Below are positions 33,425 through 40,830 of a stretch of 55,173 nt of DNA, piece by piece (the stretch's first letter is position 1; each line of letters begins with the position of its first letter). This DNA comes from Herpetosiphon llansteffanensis (lineage in GTDB: Bacteria > Chloroflexota > Chloroflexia > Chloroflexales > Herpetosiphonaceae), in NCBI RefSeq assembly GCF_003205875.1, contig NZ_PUBZ01000100.1:1-55173 (forward strand). Direction: 5' to 3'. The notes under the pieces were generated by a model. The model saw only the letters and a list, made by a program, of their open reading frames with translations. It did no database searches and was not told where the DNA came from. Both the position numbers and the translations under genes were made by a program.

Positions 33425-36400
33425 ATGACCACACCTGACTTAACCAAAAAGCGTCTGCGTCGCGCTCAGCCACTGCAAGTACGCCGTCGGCAGAGTTCAT
33501 CATGGTTAGATCGTTCAATTGCATTTGGCTGGCTGAATAGCGAGTTAATTAGCTATGTTGTGTTGATTGCGCTGAGTGTGTTTATGCACTTGTGGCAATT
33601 GGGCAATATGGCGATGCACCACGATGAATCGATTCATGCCAAATATAGCTGGCAGTTTTATATGGGCAAGGGCGGTTTTCAATGTGGCATCAACAATGCT
33701 GCCTCGGATACCTACTGCTATAACCCAGTTTTTCACGGCCCAACGCTGTATCTCAGTACCTATCTGAGCTACTTTTTGTTTGGCGCAAGCGATGCGACCG
33801 CGCGTTTGCCCATGGCCATGGCTGGGATCGCCCTCGTTGCTTCGTGCTGGATGTTGCGGCCATTGATTGGCAAACGTGCAGCCTTGCTGAGCGCAGGTTT
33901 GATGTTGCTTTCGCCAACCTTGCTCTACTTTACGCGCTTTGCCCGCCACGATGCCTTGGCGATTTTATTTACCTTCTGGCTGATGGTCGGCTTGTTCCGC
34001 TTTTGGCAATCAGGCCGTAGCCGCTGGCTGAATTTGGCAATGGCAAGTTTGGCCTTGCTCTGGGCAACCCACGAGTTGGTGTTTATCATTGGCTTTATTA
34101 TCATCAGCTTTTTGGCCCAGCGCCTGCTTTGGGAAGCGCTTGGCTCGAAAAAATTTGTGATTGGTTCAGGCATTCTGATGGCAATCACTGGGGTCTTGAT
34201 GATCTTCCAGCCCCATGTTTCGTTGCCAACTGCCGTCAATCAAGAGGCTAACGAGCTGAATTTTGGCGGCTTGGGCCTGATTGGCTTTTCAACCCTGCTC
34301 TTTGGCCAATTGATTAGCCTGCGCTGGAGCGAAGCGCCGTTGTTGCGTCAAGGCTTGCGCTACGTGAGCAAACGGGTGTTTTGGCAAGCATTTGCTGCCT
34401 TTGCGGTGACCTTCATCGTGCTCTTTAGCACCTTCTTCACCTACCCACGCGGGATTGTCGATGGCCTGTTTGCAGGCATCAGCTATTGGTTTGGCACACA
34501 GCAAACCTATGCTCGCGGCGACCAACCTTGGTTCTACTATTTCATGCAATTGGGCATTTACGAGTTATTGCCCGTGAGCTTGACCTTGGTAGGCTTGGGC
34601 GGTTGGCTGGCCAAAATTGGCTGGCGCAAGGCCGTCACCAATTCCAGCATTTGGGATGAAGCTGGTGAGGAAACCGCTAAACCTGCTGCTGACGCAACCG
34701 TTGCTGAAGCCGAAGCAGCTCCCGAAGCGGTGGCGATTGAGCCAACTGCTGAAACAGTGGCTCCAATTGGCGAAAATCCAGTTGTGGTTGCTGGCCAAAC
34801 CTCGTATATGGCCCAAGCTGAGGCCGAAATTCGCGAAGCCACCTTTGAAGAAACCGTGCCAGCAATTTGGCTGGGCTTTTTGTTCTACTGGTTCTTGATG
34901 GCGCTGACCCTGTTTTCGTGGGCTGGCGAAAAGATGCCGTGGCTAACGATTCACATGACCTTGCCAGCAGTTTTGGCTGGCGCATGGGCGCTCGATAAAA
35001 TTGTTGATCGCACCAATTGGGCCGAAACCAAACGCAGCATTGCATGGTTGGCAATTCCTTTGGGCAGCATCGCCTTTGCCCTGATTATTGCAATTATGGG
35101 GGCGATTGGCGCAGCGACCGGAGCTAGCCAACAGGTGATGAGCACGCGGGTTAGCGCCTTCTTGCTGGTGGTCTTGTTGCTGATTGTTGGCGTGTTGCTG
35201 TGGATGTTAGTCCAACGCGCACGCTTGCGGGTGATTTTCGCCTTCGCCACGTTGGGGATTTTGGCCTTGCTTGGGTTGTATAGCCTGCGCTCAAGTGTGG
35301 TCGCGGCCTACATTCAACCAGATGTACCGGTTGAATTTCTGGTCTATACCCAAACTGCGCCGGATATGCCAGTGATTGTGCGCGAAGCTGAGCGCTTGGC
35401 AATTAGCCAAACCCGCAACAGTCGCTCAATCGAAGATCCAACTGGCGGCCATAGCATGAAAATCCTGATTAGTGCCGGCGATGATTCAAGCTCAAGCCTT
35501 GAAGGGAGTTTGAATCAGCCGCTCGATTGGTATTTCCGCGATTGGACGAATATTCAGTGGGTTCGCAAAAGCCAAATCGCCACCCTCGATCAATCAATGC
35601 TCGATGCGCCAATGGCGATTTTCTCCAAATCAAACTTGGCTGCCGACACCACGCAACGTATGGAACAAGCAGGCTATGTGCAGCTCTACGATACTTACCA
35701 TAACTGGTGGTTCCCTGAGAGCAGCAGCGACGGTCTATCGAGCTACAAAGAAAAAATCTACGATCCCGCCTATGGTTGTGATCCAGCCATGAAAGGCCAG
35801 AAAGATGTCAATGGTCGCTCGAAGTTCAACTGTACGCTTGGTGGCGCTTTCATTCTGACCTGGCCATTGCGGCCATCAAACTGGGTGACGATGCGTGAAT
35901 ATATGCTTTCACGCGAGTTGCCAGCGACCGTTTCTTTGGGTGGCCGCGAGATCGTGGTATTCGTCAAGCGCGATTTGGCCAACTTGCCAGTTGGCGAAGG
36001 TGGCGCTGTTGCAGGCTCAGGCAGCACGCTCAAACTGGTTTCCGAAGGCCAATTGTTGGGCGACGAGCCAGCGGAACCACGTGGCATTACGACTGGTCCA
36101 GATGGCGCGGTTTATATCGCCGATGCGCCAAATAATCGAATTTTGGTCTATCAAACCGATAGCCAAACCAAAATTATTAGCGGCACCAATACTGGCGCAT
36201 TGCTCGAACCATCGGGCGTAGCCGTCGATGAACAAGGCTTTGTTTATGTTGCCGATACCTGGAATGCGCGGATTGCCAAGTTCGATGCCCAAGGTCGGTT
36301 CGTCACCAGTTGGGGCAGTGGCAGCGAAGAGCTACAACCTGGTTCAGGTAAGCGCCTCACGCGCACCGGTGGCACGGCGGAAGGCAATAGCGCCAATCCA

Positions 36401-36943
36401 TTGGGCTTCTTTGGCCCACGCAACTTGGTCGTTAGTGGTGGGCGGGTGTATATCGCCGACACTGGCAACAAACGGGTTGTCGTGACCGACACCGAGGGCA
36501 ATTACCTCGGCCAAGTTGGCACTGCTGGCGCAGGCATCGGCCAATTCAACGAGCCAATTGGCTTGGGTACTGCCAACAACAGTTTGTATGTTGGCGATAC
36601 TTGGAATGGCCGGATTCAGGTCTTCCCGCTTGATGCGAATGGCGTACCTCAAGCAACGCCAAGCGTACAATGGTCGGTTGCTGGCTGGCAAACCGATACC
36701 TATCTCGACCCATTTATTGCGGTTGATACTCAAGGCCGGGTTGCGGCTGCGGTGCCAAGCAAAAACCAAGTTGCCTTGTATAGTGCAACTGGTCAATTGT
36801 TGCTGGTTTGGGGTGGTCAAGGCAACGATGATACCTCAACTGGCCAACCAAGTGGCATGGCCTTCGCCCCTGATGGCAGCGTCTACGTGAGCGAAAAAGC
36901 CAATCGGCGTATTCAGCGCTGGGTTTTGCCCAAAGTTCGCTAA
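33425..36943 (+). CDS. Agl23-like membrane protein fused to a C-terminal NHL propeller, paralogue 2
   Basis: An 1172-residue protein. The N-terminal half repeats paralogue 1: AMHHDESIHAKYSW, FHGPTLYLSTYL, DATARLPMAMAG, LYFTRFARHDALA, FSWAGEKMPWLT. A cytoplasmic or external Ala/Glu-rich insert lies near residues 420-480. After about residue 870 comes a six-blade NHL-repeat propeller with repeats such as GITTGPDGAVYIADAPNNRI, GVAVDEQGFVYVADTWNARI and GMAFAPDGSVYVSEKANRRI. The ATG at 33425 follows paralogue 1 by 43 bp, without a clear ribosome site. The propeller probably faces outside and binds glycan or protein. The order is conserved enough that the pair may work as a unit. Confidence 0.8.
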   Translation: MTTPDLTKKRLRRAQPLQVRRRQSSSWLDRSIAFGWLNSELISYVVLIALSVFMHLWQLGNMAMHHDESIHAKYSWQFYMGKGGFQCGINNAASDTYCYNPVFHGPTLYLSTYLSYFLFGASDATARLPMAMAGIALVASCWMLRPLIGKRAALLSAGLMLLSPTLLYFTRFARHDALAILFTFWLMVGLFRFWQSGRSRWLNLAMASLALLWATHELVFIIGFIIISFLAQRLLWEALGSKKFVIGSGILMAITGVLMIFQPHVSLPTAVNQEANELNFGGLGLIGFSTLLFGQLISLRWSEAPLLRQGLRYVSKRVFWQAFAAFAVTFIVLFSTFFTYPRGIVDGLFAGISYWFGTQQTYARGDQPWFYYFMQLGIYELLPVSLTLVGLGGWLAKIGWRKAVTNSSIWDEAGEETAKPAADATVAEAEAAPEAVAIEPTAETVAPIGENPVVVAGQTSYMAQAEAEIREATFEETVPAIWLGFLFYWFLMALTLFSWAGEKMPWLTIHMTLPAVLAGAWALDKIVDRTNWAETKRSIAWLAIPLGSIAFALIIAIMGAIGAATGASQQVMSTRVSAFLLVVLLLIVGVLLWMLVQRARLRVIFAFATLGILALLGLYSLRSSVVAAYIQPDVPVEFLVYTQTAPDMPVIVREAERLAISQTRNSRSIEDPTGGHSMKILISAGDDSSSSLEGSLNQPLDWYFRDWTNIQWVRKSQIATLDQSMLDAPMAIFSKSNLAADTTQRMEQAGYVQLYDTYHNWWFPESSSDGLSSYKEKIYDPAYGCDPAMKGQKDVNGRSKFNCTLGGAFILTWPLRPSNWVTMREYMLSRELPATVSLGGREIVVFVKRDLANLPVGEGGAVAGSGSTLKLVSEGQLLGDEPAEPRGITTGPDGAVYIADAPNNRILVYQTDSQTKIISGTNTGALLEPSGVAVDEQGFVYVADTWNARIAKFDAQGRFVTSWGSGSEELQPGSGKRLTRTGGTAEGNSANPLGFFGPRNLVVSGGRVYIADTGNKRVVVTDTEGNYLGQVGTAGAGIGQFNEPIGLGTANNSLYVGDTWNGRIQVFPLDANGVPQATPSVQWSVAGWQTDTYLDPFIAVDTQGRVAAAVPSKNQVALYSATGQLLLVWGGQGNDDTSTGQPSGMAFAPDGSVYVSEKANRRIQRWVLPKVR

Positions 36944-36958
36944 ATTAACCTGATTGCT

Positions 36959-36988
36959 CCAAGCCCATGGTTTTAGCCATGGGCTTGG
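36959..36988 (+). terminator. Hairpin after the Agl23-like pair
   Basis: A 12-bp perfect stem CCAAGCCCATGG / CCATGGGCTTGG with a six-base loop. The tail is ATGTTTA, as after the hairpin at 30659, with no long T-run. Confidence 0.65.
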
Positions 36989-37074
36989 ATGTTTAACCCA
37001 TATAGCTATGCTACAATGGCGCTCTAGCCTCGTTTTGTTGATCTACTACCGTTTTTCGTAGGTGAAGGTGTGTT

Positions 37075-37476
37075 ATGACTCAGCCGCAAACCACATATGA
37101 CCCCGAAAGTGATAGCTTGTTGTTACGCTTGGCCTATGGCGCTGAATGGTTGCAGTTCGATTTAAATGAATATATGCAAGTAGAGACCGATCCCGAGTTG
37201 CAAATTTGCTATGCATTGATGCTGAACGATTATTCCTTGCTGATTGCCCAAACCAAATATGGCCAGCGCTTTTTTCCCCTCGATGGCTTACAAACGCTGC
37301 ACCAAGAGCAACAAGAACGGCTGTTGGCGTTATTATTGAGCCAAGGCCTGCAACCATTTTTGAGCGTTGCCGCTTTTACCCCATCGTTGGTCGATACCGT
37401 GCCCATGATCAGCATCCACGATTCAATTAGCTTCAATCAGGTTGAATGGCAATCGCGCTTCGAACAATATCCTTAA
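37075..37476 (+). CDS. Hypothetical protein, 133 residues
   Basis: A soluble protein that starts with a modest ribosome site (GAAGGTG). The opening YDPESDSLLLRL is like the start of DUF2283-type proteins, but the rest does not follow that family, so no assignment is made. No signal peptide or membrane segment; mostly helical in the middle (QTLHQEQQERLLALLL). It stands between the Agl23-like operon and the TPR membrane protein, separated from the latter by 35 bp. Confidence 0.65.
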   Translation: MTQPQTTYDPESDSLLLRLAYGAEWLQFDLNEYMQVETDPELQICYALMLNDYSLLIAQTKYGQRFFPLDGLQTLHQEQQERLLALLLSQGLQPFLSVAAFTPSLVDTVPMISIHDSISFNQVEWQSRFEQYP

Positions 37477-37511
37477 TCGGTCAACGTTAATAAGCATTGA
37501 GAGAATCTAAT

Positions 37512-38267
37512 ATGGCGACAGATCTGTTTCAGGCTGCCCAACAGGCGTTAAATCAACAGAATTATCAGCTTGCCCAACAACACTTGATCACCTTGGTACG
37601 AGCCAATCCCAGCCATGGCGAGGCATGGTGGCAACTCGCCCAAACCTTTGATGATCCCCAGAAACGCCAAGATTGTTTGGATCGCGCAGCACGCTATGGC
37701 TATCAACCAGCAGCGCAAGCTATCGAGCCAGAATCAGTGCTCCTGCCGTGGGAGCAACCTGATGCTTGGGCTAGCCCACCAGCGCCAAATGTTCCAGCAG
37801 CGGCAGTTGCTCCGCCAACACTGACGAGTGCTCAGCTGCCAAATCCAAGTGCTTCAGGCGTAGCACATGCATTTCAATTGCCAGCTGCACCACCCTATCC
37901 AAAGTTAAATCCCGCCGATCTGAACCAAATTGTTAAGCTTTTGACCAAACAGCCTGATCGTTCCCAGCAAATTCAGGCTGTTATGAGCATGTTTCATTGC
38001 TCTGCTGATCATGCCGATATGCTGCTACAAGGCGTTGCTTATCACCATCAGCAGCTTTTGCGTCCAGCCAAAATTGACCTTGGTCGTTTTGCGCTTGAAC
38101 TGATTAGCCTGATCATTGGGCTTGGCCTAGCCTTAATTGGCGGCTTTTTGCTTTTTAATCCAGACACAGTTCGGCGTAGATGGCCATTACGGCTTTTTTT
38201 CATCGGCCTATTTATCGCCGTCACCGCTGGCTCTCGCCTATTTATGCTCACGCGGAATCCTAATTAA
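37512..38267 (+). CDS. TPR-containing membrane protein
   Basis: A 251-residue protein; the ATG at 37512 has GAGAGAA upstream. Residues about 3-70 contain two tetratricopeptide-like helices (QAAQQALNQQNYQLAQQHLITLVRANPSHGEAWWQLAQ). A Pro/Ala-rich spacer (about 80-140) and a small helical stretch precede two C-terminal hydrophobic helices (about 190-245). This layout suggests a peripheral helper that presents TPR repeats on the membrane. Partner unknown. The stop at 38267 is just before the sigma-54-type element of csbD. Confidence 0.7.
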   Translation: MATDLFQAAQQALNQQNYQLAQQHLITLVRANPSHGEAWWQLAQTFDDPQKRQDCLDRAARYGYQPAAQAIEPESVLLPWEQPDAWASPPAPNVPAAAVAPPTLTSAQLPNPSASGVAHAFQLPAAPPYPKLNPADLNQIVKLLTKQPDRSQQIQAVMSMFHCSADHADMLLQGVAYHHQQLLRPAKIDLGRFALELISLIIGLGLALIGGFLLFNPDTVRRRWPLRLFFIGLFIAVTAGSRLFMLTRNPN

Positions 38268-38274
38268 TCTATCG

Positions 38275-38289
38275 TGGCACGGCATTTGC
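38275..38289 (+). promoter_or_regulatory. Sigma-54-type -24/-12 promoter upstream of csbD
   Basis: TGGCAC (38275-38280), GGCAT, TTGC (38286-38289): a full match to TGGCACG-N4-TTGCT. The predicted start near 38301 gives a leader of about 48 nt. It agrees over 24 bases with the element at 196 (CGTGGCAC[A/G]GCATTTGCTT[T/C]TATA). Confidence 0.65.
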
Positions 38290-38348
38290 TTCTATAAAAA
38301 CATATGAAAGCCTGATAGTAGTTAGTTATGATAACAAAGGAGTTAGCA

Positions 38349-38648
38349 ATGGGTAACTTAGGCGAACGGATTAAAGGTAAAGCCGAAGAAGTATATGGCG
38401 ATGCTAAAGAACGTCTTGGCGATGCTTTAGATAACGAACAAATGCAGGCCGAAGGCCGCGCAACCGAACTCAAAGGCGAAGCTCGTCAAGAGGCCGCCAA
38501 AGCAGCCGAACGGCTTGGCGGTATGGCCGATGAAGCCAAAGGCAACCTCAAACAAGTTGCTGGCGATTTGCTCAACAATGAACAAATGCAGGCAGAAGGC
38601 GCAGCCGAAGAGCTCAAAGGCGAAGCTCGTCGCAAAGCCAACCAATAG
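38349..38648 (+). CDS. CsbD-family stress protein with two repeats
   Basis: A 99-residue hydrophilic, helical protein. Two CsbD-type units are visible: NLGERIKGKAEEVYGDAKERLGDALDNEQMQAEGRATELKGEA, and a second unit from about residue 56 (MADEAKGNLKQVAGDLLNNEQMQAEGAAEELKGEA). Most bacteria have a single-unit CsbD of about 60-70 residues, so this is a tandem form. CsbD is a general-stress protein of unknown activity. The start is at 38349 because AAGGAG (38337-38342) is six bases away; an earlier ATG at 38328 is upstream of it. Own promoter and terminator. Confidence 0.9.
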   Translation: MGNLGERIKGKAEEVYGDAKERLGDALDNEQMQAEGRATELKGEARQEAAKAAERLGGMADEAKGNLKQVAGDLLNNEQMQAEGAAEELKGEARRKANQ

Positions 38649-38681
38649 ACCTATTGCTTTCCCCCTCATCGCAATAGCTCA

Positions 38682-38717
38682 CCTAACACCGTCAATTCAT
38701 GGCGGTGTTAGGCTTTT
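38682..38717 (+). terminator. Terminator of csbD
   Basis: A 10-bp perfect stem CCTAACACCG / CGGTGTTAGG with an 11-base loop and a CTTTTAG tail. Confidence 0.8.
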
Positions 38718-38800
38718 AGGGTGATTTTTTAGCTAGTACCTGCCTCATTTGCCGAACTTGTGGCTCTAAGCTGCGTAGAGTTTAACAAATGGAGGTATGT

Positions 38801-39850
38801 ATGCAGCGTTTAATTGTCAGTTTAGTGGTGTTGATGATTGCAATCTGGCTGCTCCCAACAGCTTCACAGGCAAGCCCAAGTGCGCCGCCTAAGCGCTTTA
38901 TCGATCAGCCATGGCAGAATCTTTATTATACAAATTTGGTATGGGAAACAAGCGGCCAATGTGCTGGCATGTTTCGAGTTCAAGCCAGCGATTTATGTAC
39001 CCATGGCCCCGATGCTAGCGAGCCACAACTACTCCAAAGTTGGGCCAATGAATTAATTTACCCTAACAATCAAATACATGTGTCAATGGCTCAATCATCC
39101 CAACCTTGCCTTGATGATAGTACCAACCACTATCGAACCCAAGTCTTGTATGTTCGGGCGAGCGATACGCAAGACAATAGCTCAATTATCGCGCCGGTGT
39201 TGCGAAAACAATTATTAGGTGTGGATAGTATTTATAACCAAAGTGCCCAACTGACTGGCGGCCAACGCCATATTCGCTGGCAACTCGATCAGGCTTGCCA
39301 AATTGATGTTCAGAATGTGGTTATTGCGCCGAGTGCCGATAACGATTTTGGCTCAACAATTGCCGCCGTAGCCGCACAAGGGTTTAATCGTGCTGATCGC
39401 AAATATCTCATGTTTGTTGAGGCTCGTTATTACTGTGGAATTGCCACTGTGCAGCACGATACGCAGGCAAGTAGTGCCAATAGCAATAATCATACGGTGG
39501 CCTATGCGCGAATTGATGCAGGCTGTTGGAATGCGCGCGTTGTTGCCCACGAACATATGCATATGATTGGCGGCGTTCAGCCAAATGCCCCGAATACAAG
39601 CAGCAGTTGGCATTGTACTGATGAATGGGACATTATGTGCTACTCCGATGCGCCATCGTACCCACAATTGGTTATTGCTTGCCCTGAGCATAGCATTCGC
39701 GATATTTTTGATTGTGGCCATGATGATTATTTTCATACCAACCCACCAGCTCAGAGCTACCTTGCCACCCATTGGAATAGCGCCAATAGCCTGTTTTTAA
39801 GTCAGCAAAGTCAATTTTGGCAGCTTTATCTCCCAGTTGCCGCCCATTGA
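38801..39850 (+). CDS. Secreted metzincin-like metallopeptidase homologue
   Basis: A 349-residue exported protein. GGAGG at 38791-38795 supports ATG 38801 rather than the upstream ATG 38789. An N-terminal signal peptide (LIVSLVVLMIAIWLLPTASQA) is followed by a Cys-containing domain. The zinc motif is HEHMHMIGG (His250, Glu251, His254), that is, HExxHxxG, and a Met in WDIMCYSD could be the Met-turn of metzincins. The position of the third ligand (260) is Gln, not His or Asp, so zinc coordination may be completed by another residue nearby (the WHCTDEWD stretch). At least eight Cys suggest disulphides. Likely an extracellular protease of a predatory or lytic bacterium; substrate unknown. Confidence 0.75.
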   Translation: MQRLIVSLVVLMIAIWLLPTASQASPSAPPKRFIDQPWQNLYYTNLVWETSGQCAGMFRVQASDLCTHGPDASEPQLLQSWANELIYPNNQIHVSMAQSSQPCLDDSTNHYRTQVLYVRASDTQDNSSIIAPVLRKQLLGVDSIYNQSAQLTGGQRHIRWQLDQACQIDVQNVVIAPSADNDFGSTIAAVAAQGFNRADRKYLMFVEARYYCGIATVQHDTQASSANSNNHTVAYARIDAGCWNARVVAHEHMHMIGGVQPNAPNTSSSWHCTDEWDIMCYSDAPSYPQLVIACPEHSIRDIFDCGHDDYFHTNPPAQSYLATHWNSANSLFLSQQSQFWQLYLPVAAH

Positions 39851-40217
39851 TAGGCGTGATTATTAATGCCAGTCCCGATTAACTATAGGAGTAGTATCCA
39901 GATGTGGATTGCTTTGAAGTACCGCTGGAATATACCTTTCGGGCTATAGGCAGTTTGTCGATTAAGCCGTAGCCTTAGTTCATCGATTCACTTTCCCTAT
40001 GCAGTGCAGCTGCTGCCAACATGATCCAGCCTTGGGCTTTGCAGCGCCAGCTATTTAGATAAACTGCACCAATGGATCTGACTGCAAAGCTGAATTAATT
40101 CGATGTAGAATCGCGTGAAAACCTTTCCAAGAGCAGACGAATTGTCTATCGATAGGCCATCGCGAAACGCTATTGATCACGTTTTACCTAGCAGAAAAGC
40201 CTTAGAAGGAGCCGCCC
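39851..40217. other. Intergenic region of 367 bp without a gene
   Basis: No convincing reading frame or repeat. TAGAAT at 40106-40111 with TGCAAA 17 bp upstream is a weak promoter candidate for the next gene. No clear terminator after the metallopeptidase. Confidence 0.4.
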
Positions 40218-40772
40218 ATGTCAGCAAACCCAACCACCGAATGGCGTTTCAAAATTTTGGTCGCTGGCCTTGTCATTATTTTTATGTTTGCAGGTTTGAG
40301 CCAAGCCAGCGGTAAAAGTGGCCCTATCGAAAGTCCATATCCTATTATGATAACTACCCAGGTTGCTTTTGTTACGCGCACGCCCAAGCCAACGCTGGTG
40401 CCAATTACCCGTACGCCGAAGCCAACGCCACGCAGTCCATATCCAACGCCGATCGTAAGCCGCACGCCAGAATCGACACGCACAGCAACGCGCACTCCCG
40501 AAGCAACCAGAACCACAACGCGCACACCAGAATCGACGCGCACAGCAACGCCAACCCGTATGCCCGAAGTGACGCGCACACCAACGCGCACGCCAGAATC
40601 GACGCGCACAGCAACACCAACGCGAATGCCCGAAGCAACCAGAACCGCAACGCGCACACCGGAAGCAACCAGAACCGCAACCCGCACGCCAGAATCGACG
40701 CGCACAGCAACACCAACGCGAATGCCCGAAGCAACCAGAACCGCAACGCCAACGCGTACACCTACCCTTTAA
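40218..40772 (+). CDS. Membrane-anchored Thr/Arg/Pro-rich repeat protein
   Basis: A 184-residue protein with GAAGGAG before the ATG. Residues about 12-30 are one hydrophobic helix (signal or anchor). From about residue 55 onward the sequence is a tandem of TRTPE(S/A)TRTATPTRMPE variants, a strongly basic, extended wall-spanning type of region. It is probably a surface or wall-attached fibre; no enzymatic domain is present. Similar Thr/Pro linkers occur in the LTD protein at 3099. The DNA is itself a tandem repeat, so length variation between strains is expected. Confidence 0.7.
   Translation: MSANPTTEWRFKILVAGLVIIFMFAGLSQASGKSGPIESPYPIMITTQVAFVTRTPKPTLVPITRTPKPTPRSPYPTPIVSRTPESTRTATRTPEATRTTTRTPESTRTATPTRMPEVTRTPTRTPESTRTATPTRMPEATRTATRTPEATRTATRTPESTRTATPTRMPEATRTATPTRTPTL
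40451..40757 (+). repeat. Tandem repeat within the TRTPE protein gene
   Basis: Imperfect tandem units of the type CGCACGCCAGAATCGACGCG and CCCGAAGCAACCAGAACCGC. Larger blocks of about 126 bp containing GAATCGACGCGCACAGCAAC are near-identical (from about 40590 and 40690). Confidence 0.8.
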
Positions 40773-40786
40773 TCAGCTTAAATACA

Positions 40787-40822
40787 AAACGCGGGCGATC
40801 AAGCTTGATCGCCCGCGCTTTT
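40787..40822. terminator. Bidirectional terminator between the TRTPE gene and dnaE
   Basis: A perfect 13-bp palindromic stem GCGGGCGATCAAG / CTTGATCGCCCGC with CTTTTTG on the plus strand and TTTTG on the minus strand; serves both convergent genes. Confidence 0.85.
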
Positions 40823-40830
40823 TGATTAAC

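Noticed and set aside
39851-40217. Possible small RNA or riboswitch
   Set aside because: No stable conserved-looking structure or terminator could be recognised by reading.
40202-40705. RVDSGVRV-repeat frame on the minus strand
   Set aside because: Antisense of the TRTPE repeats; no ribosome site.
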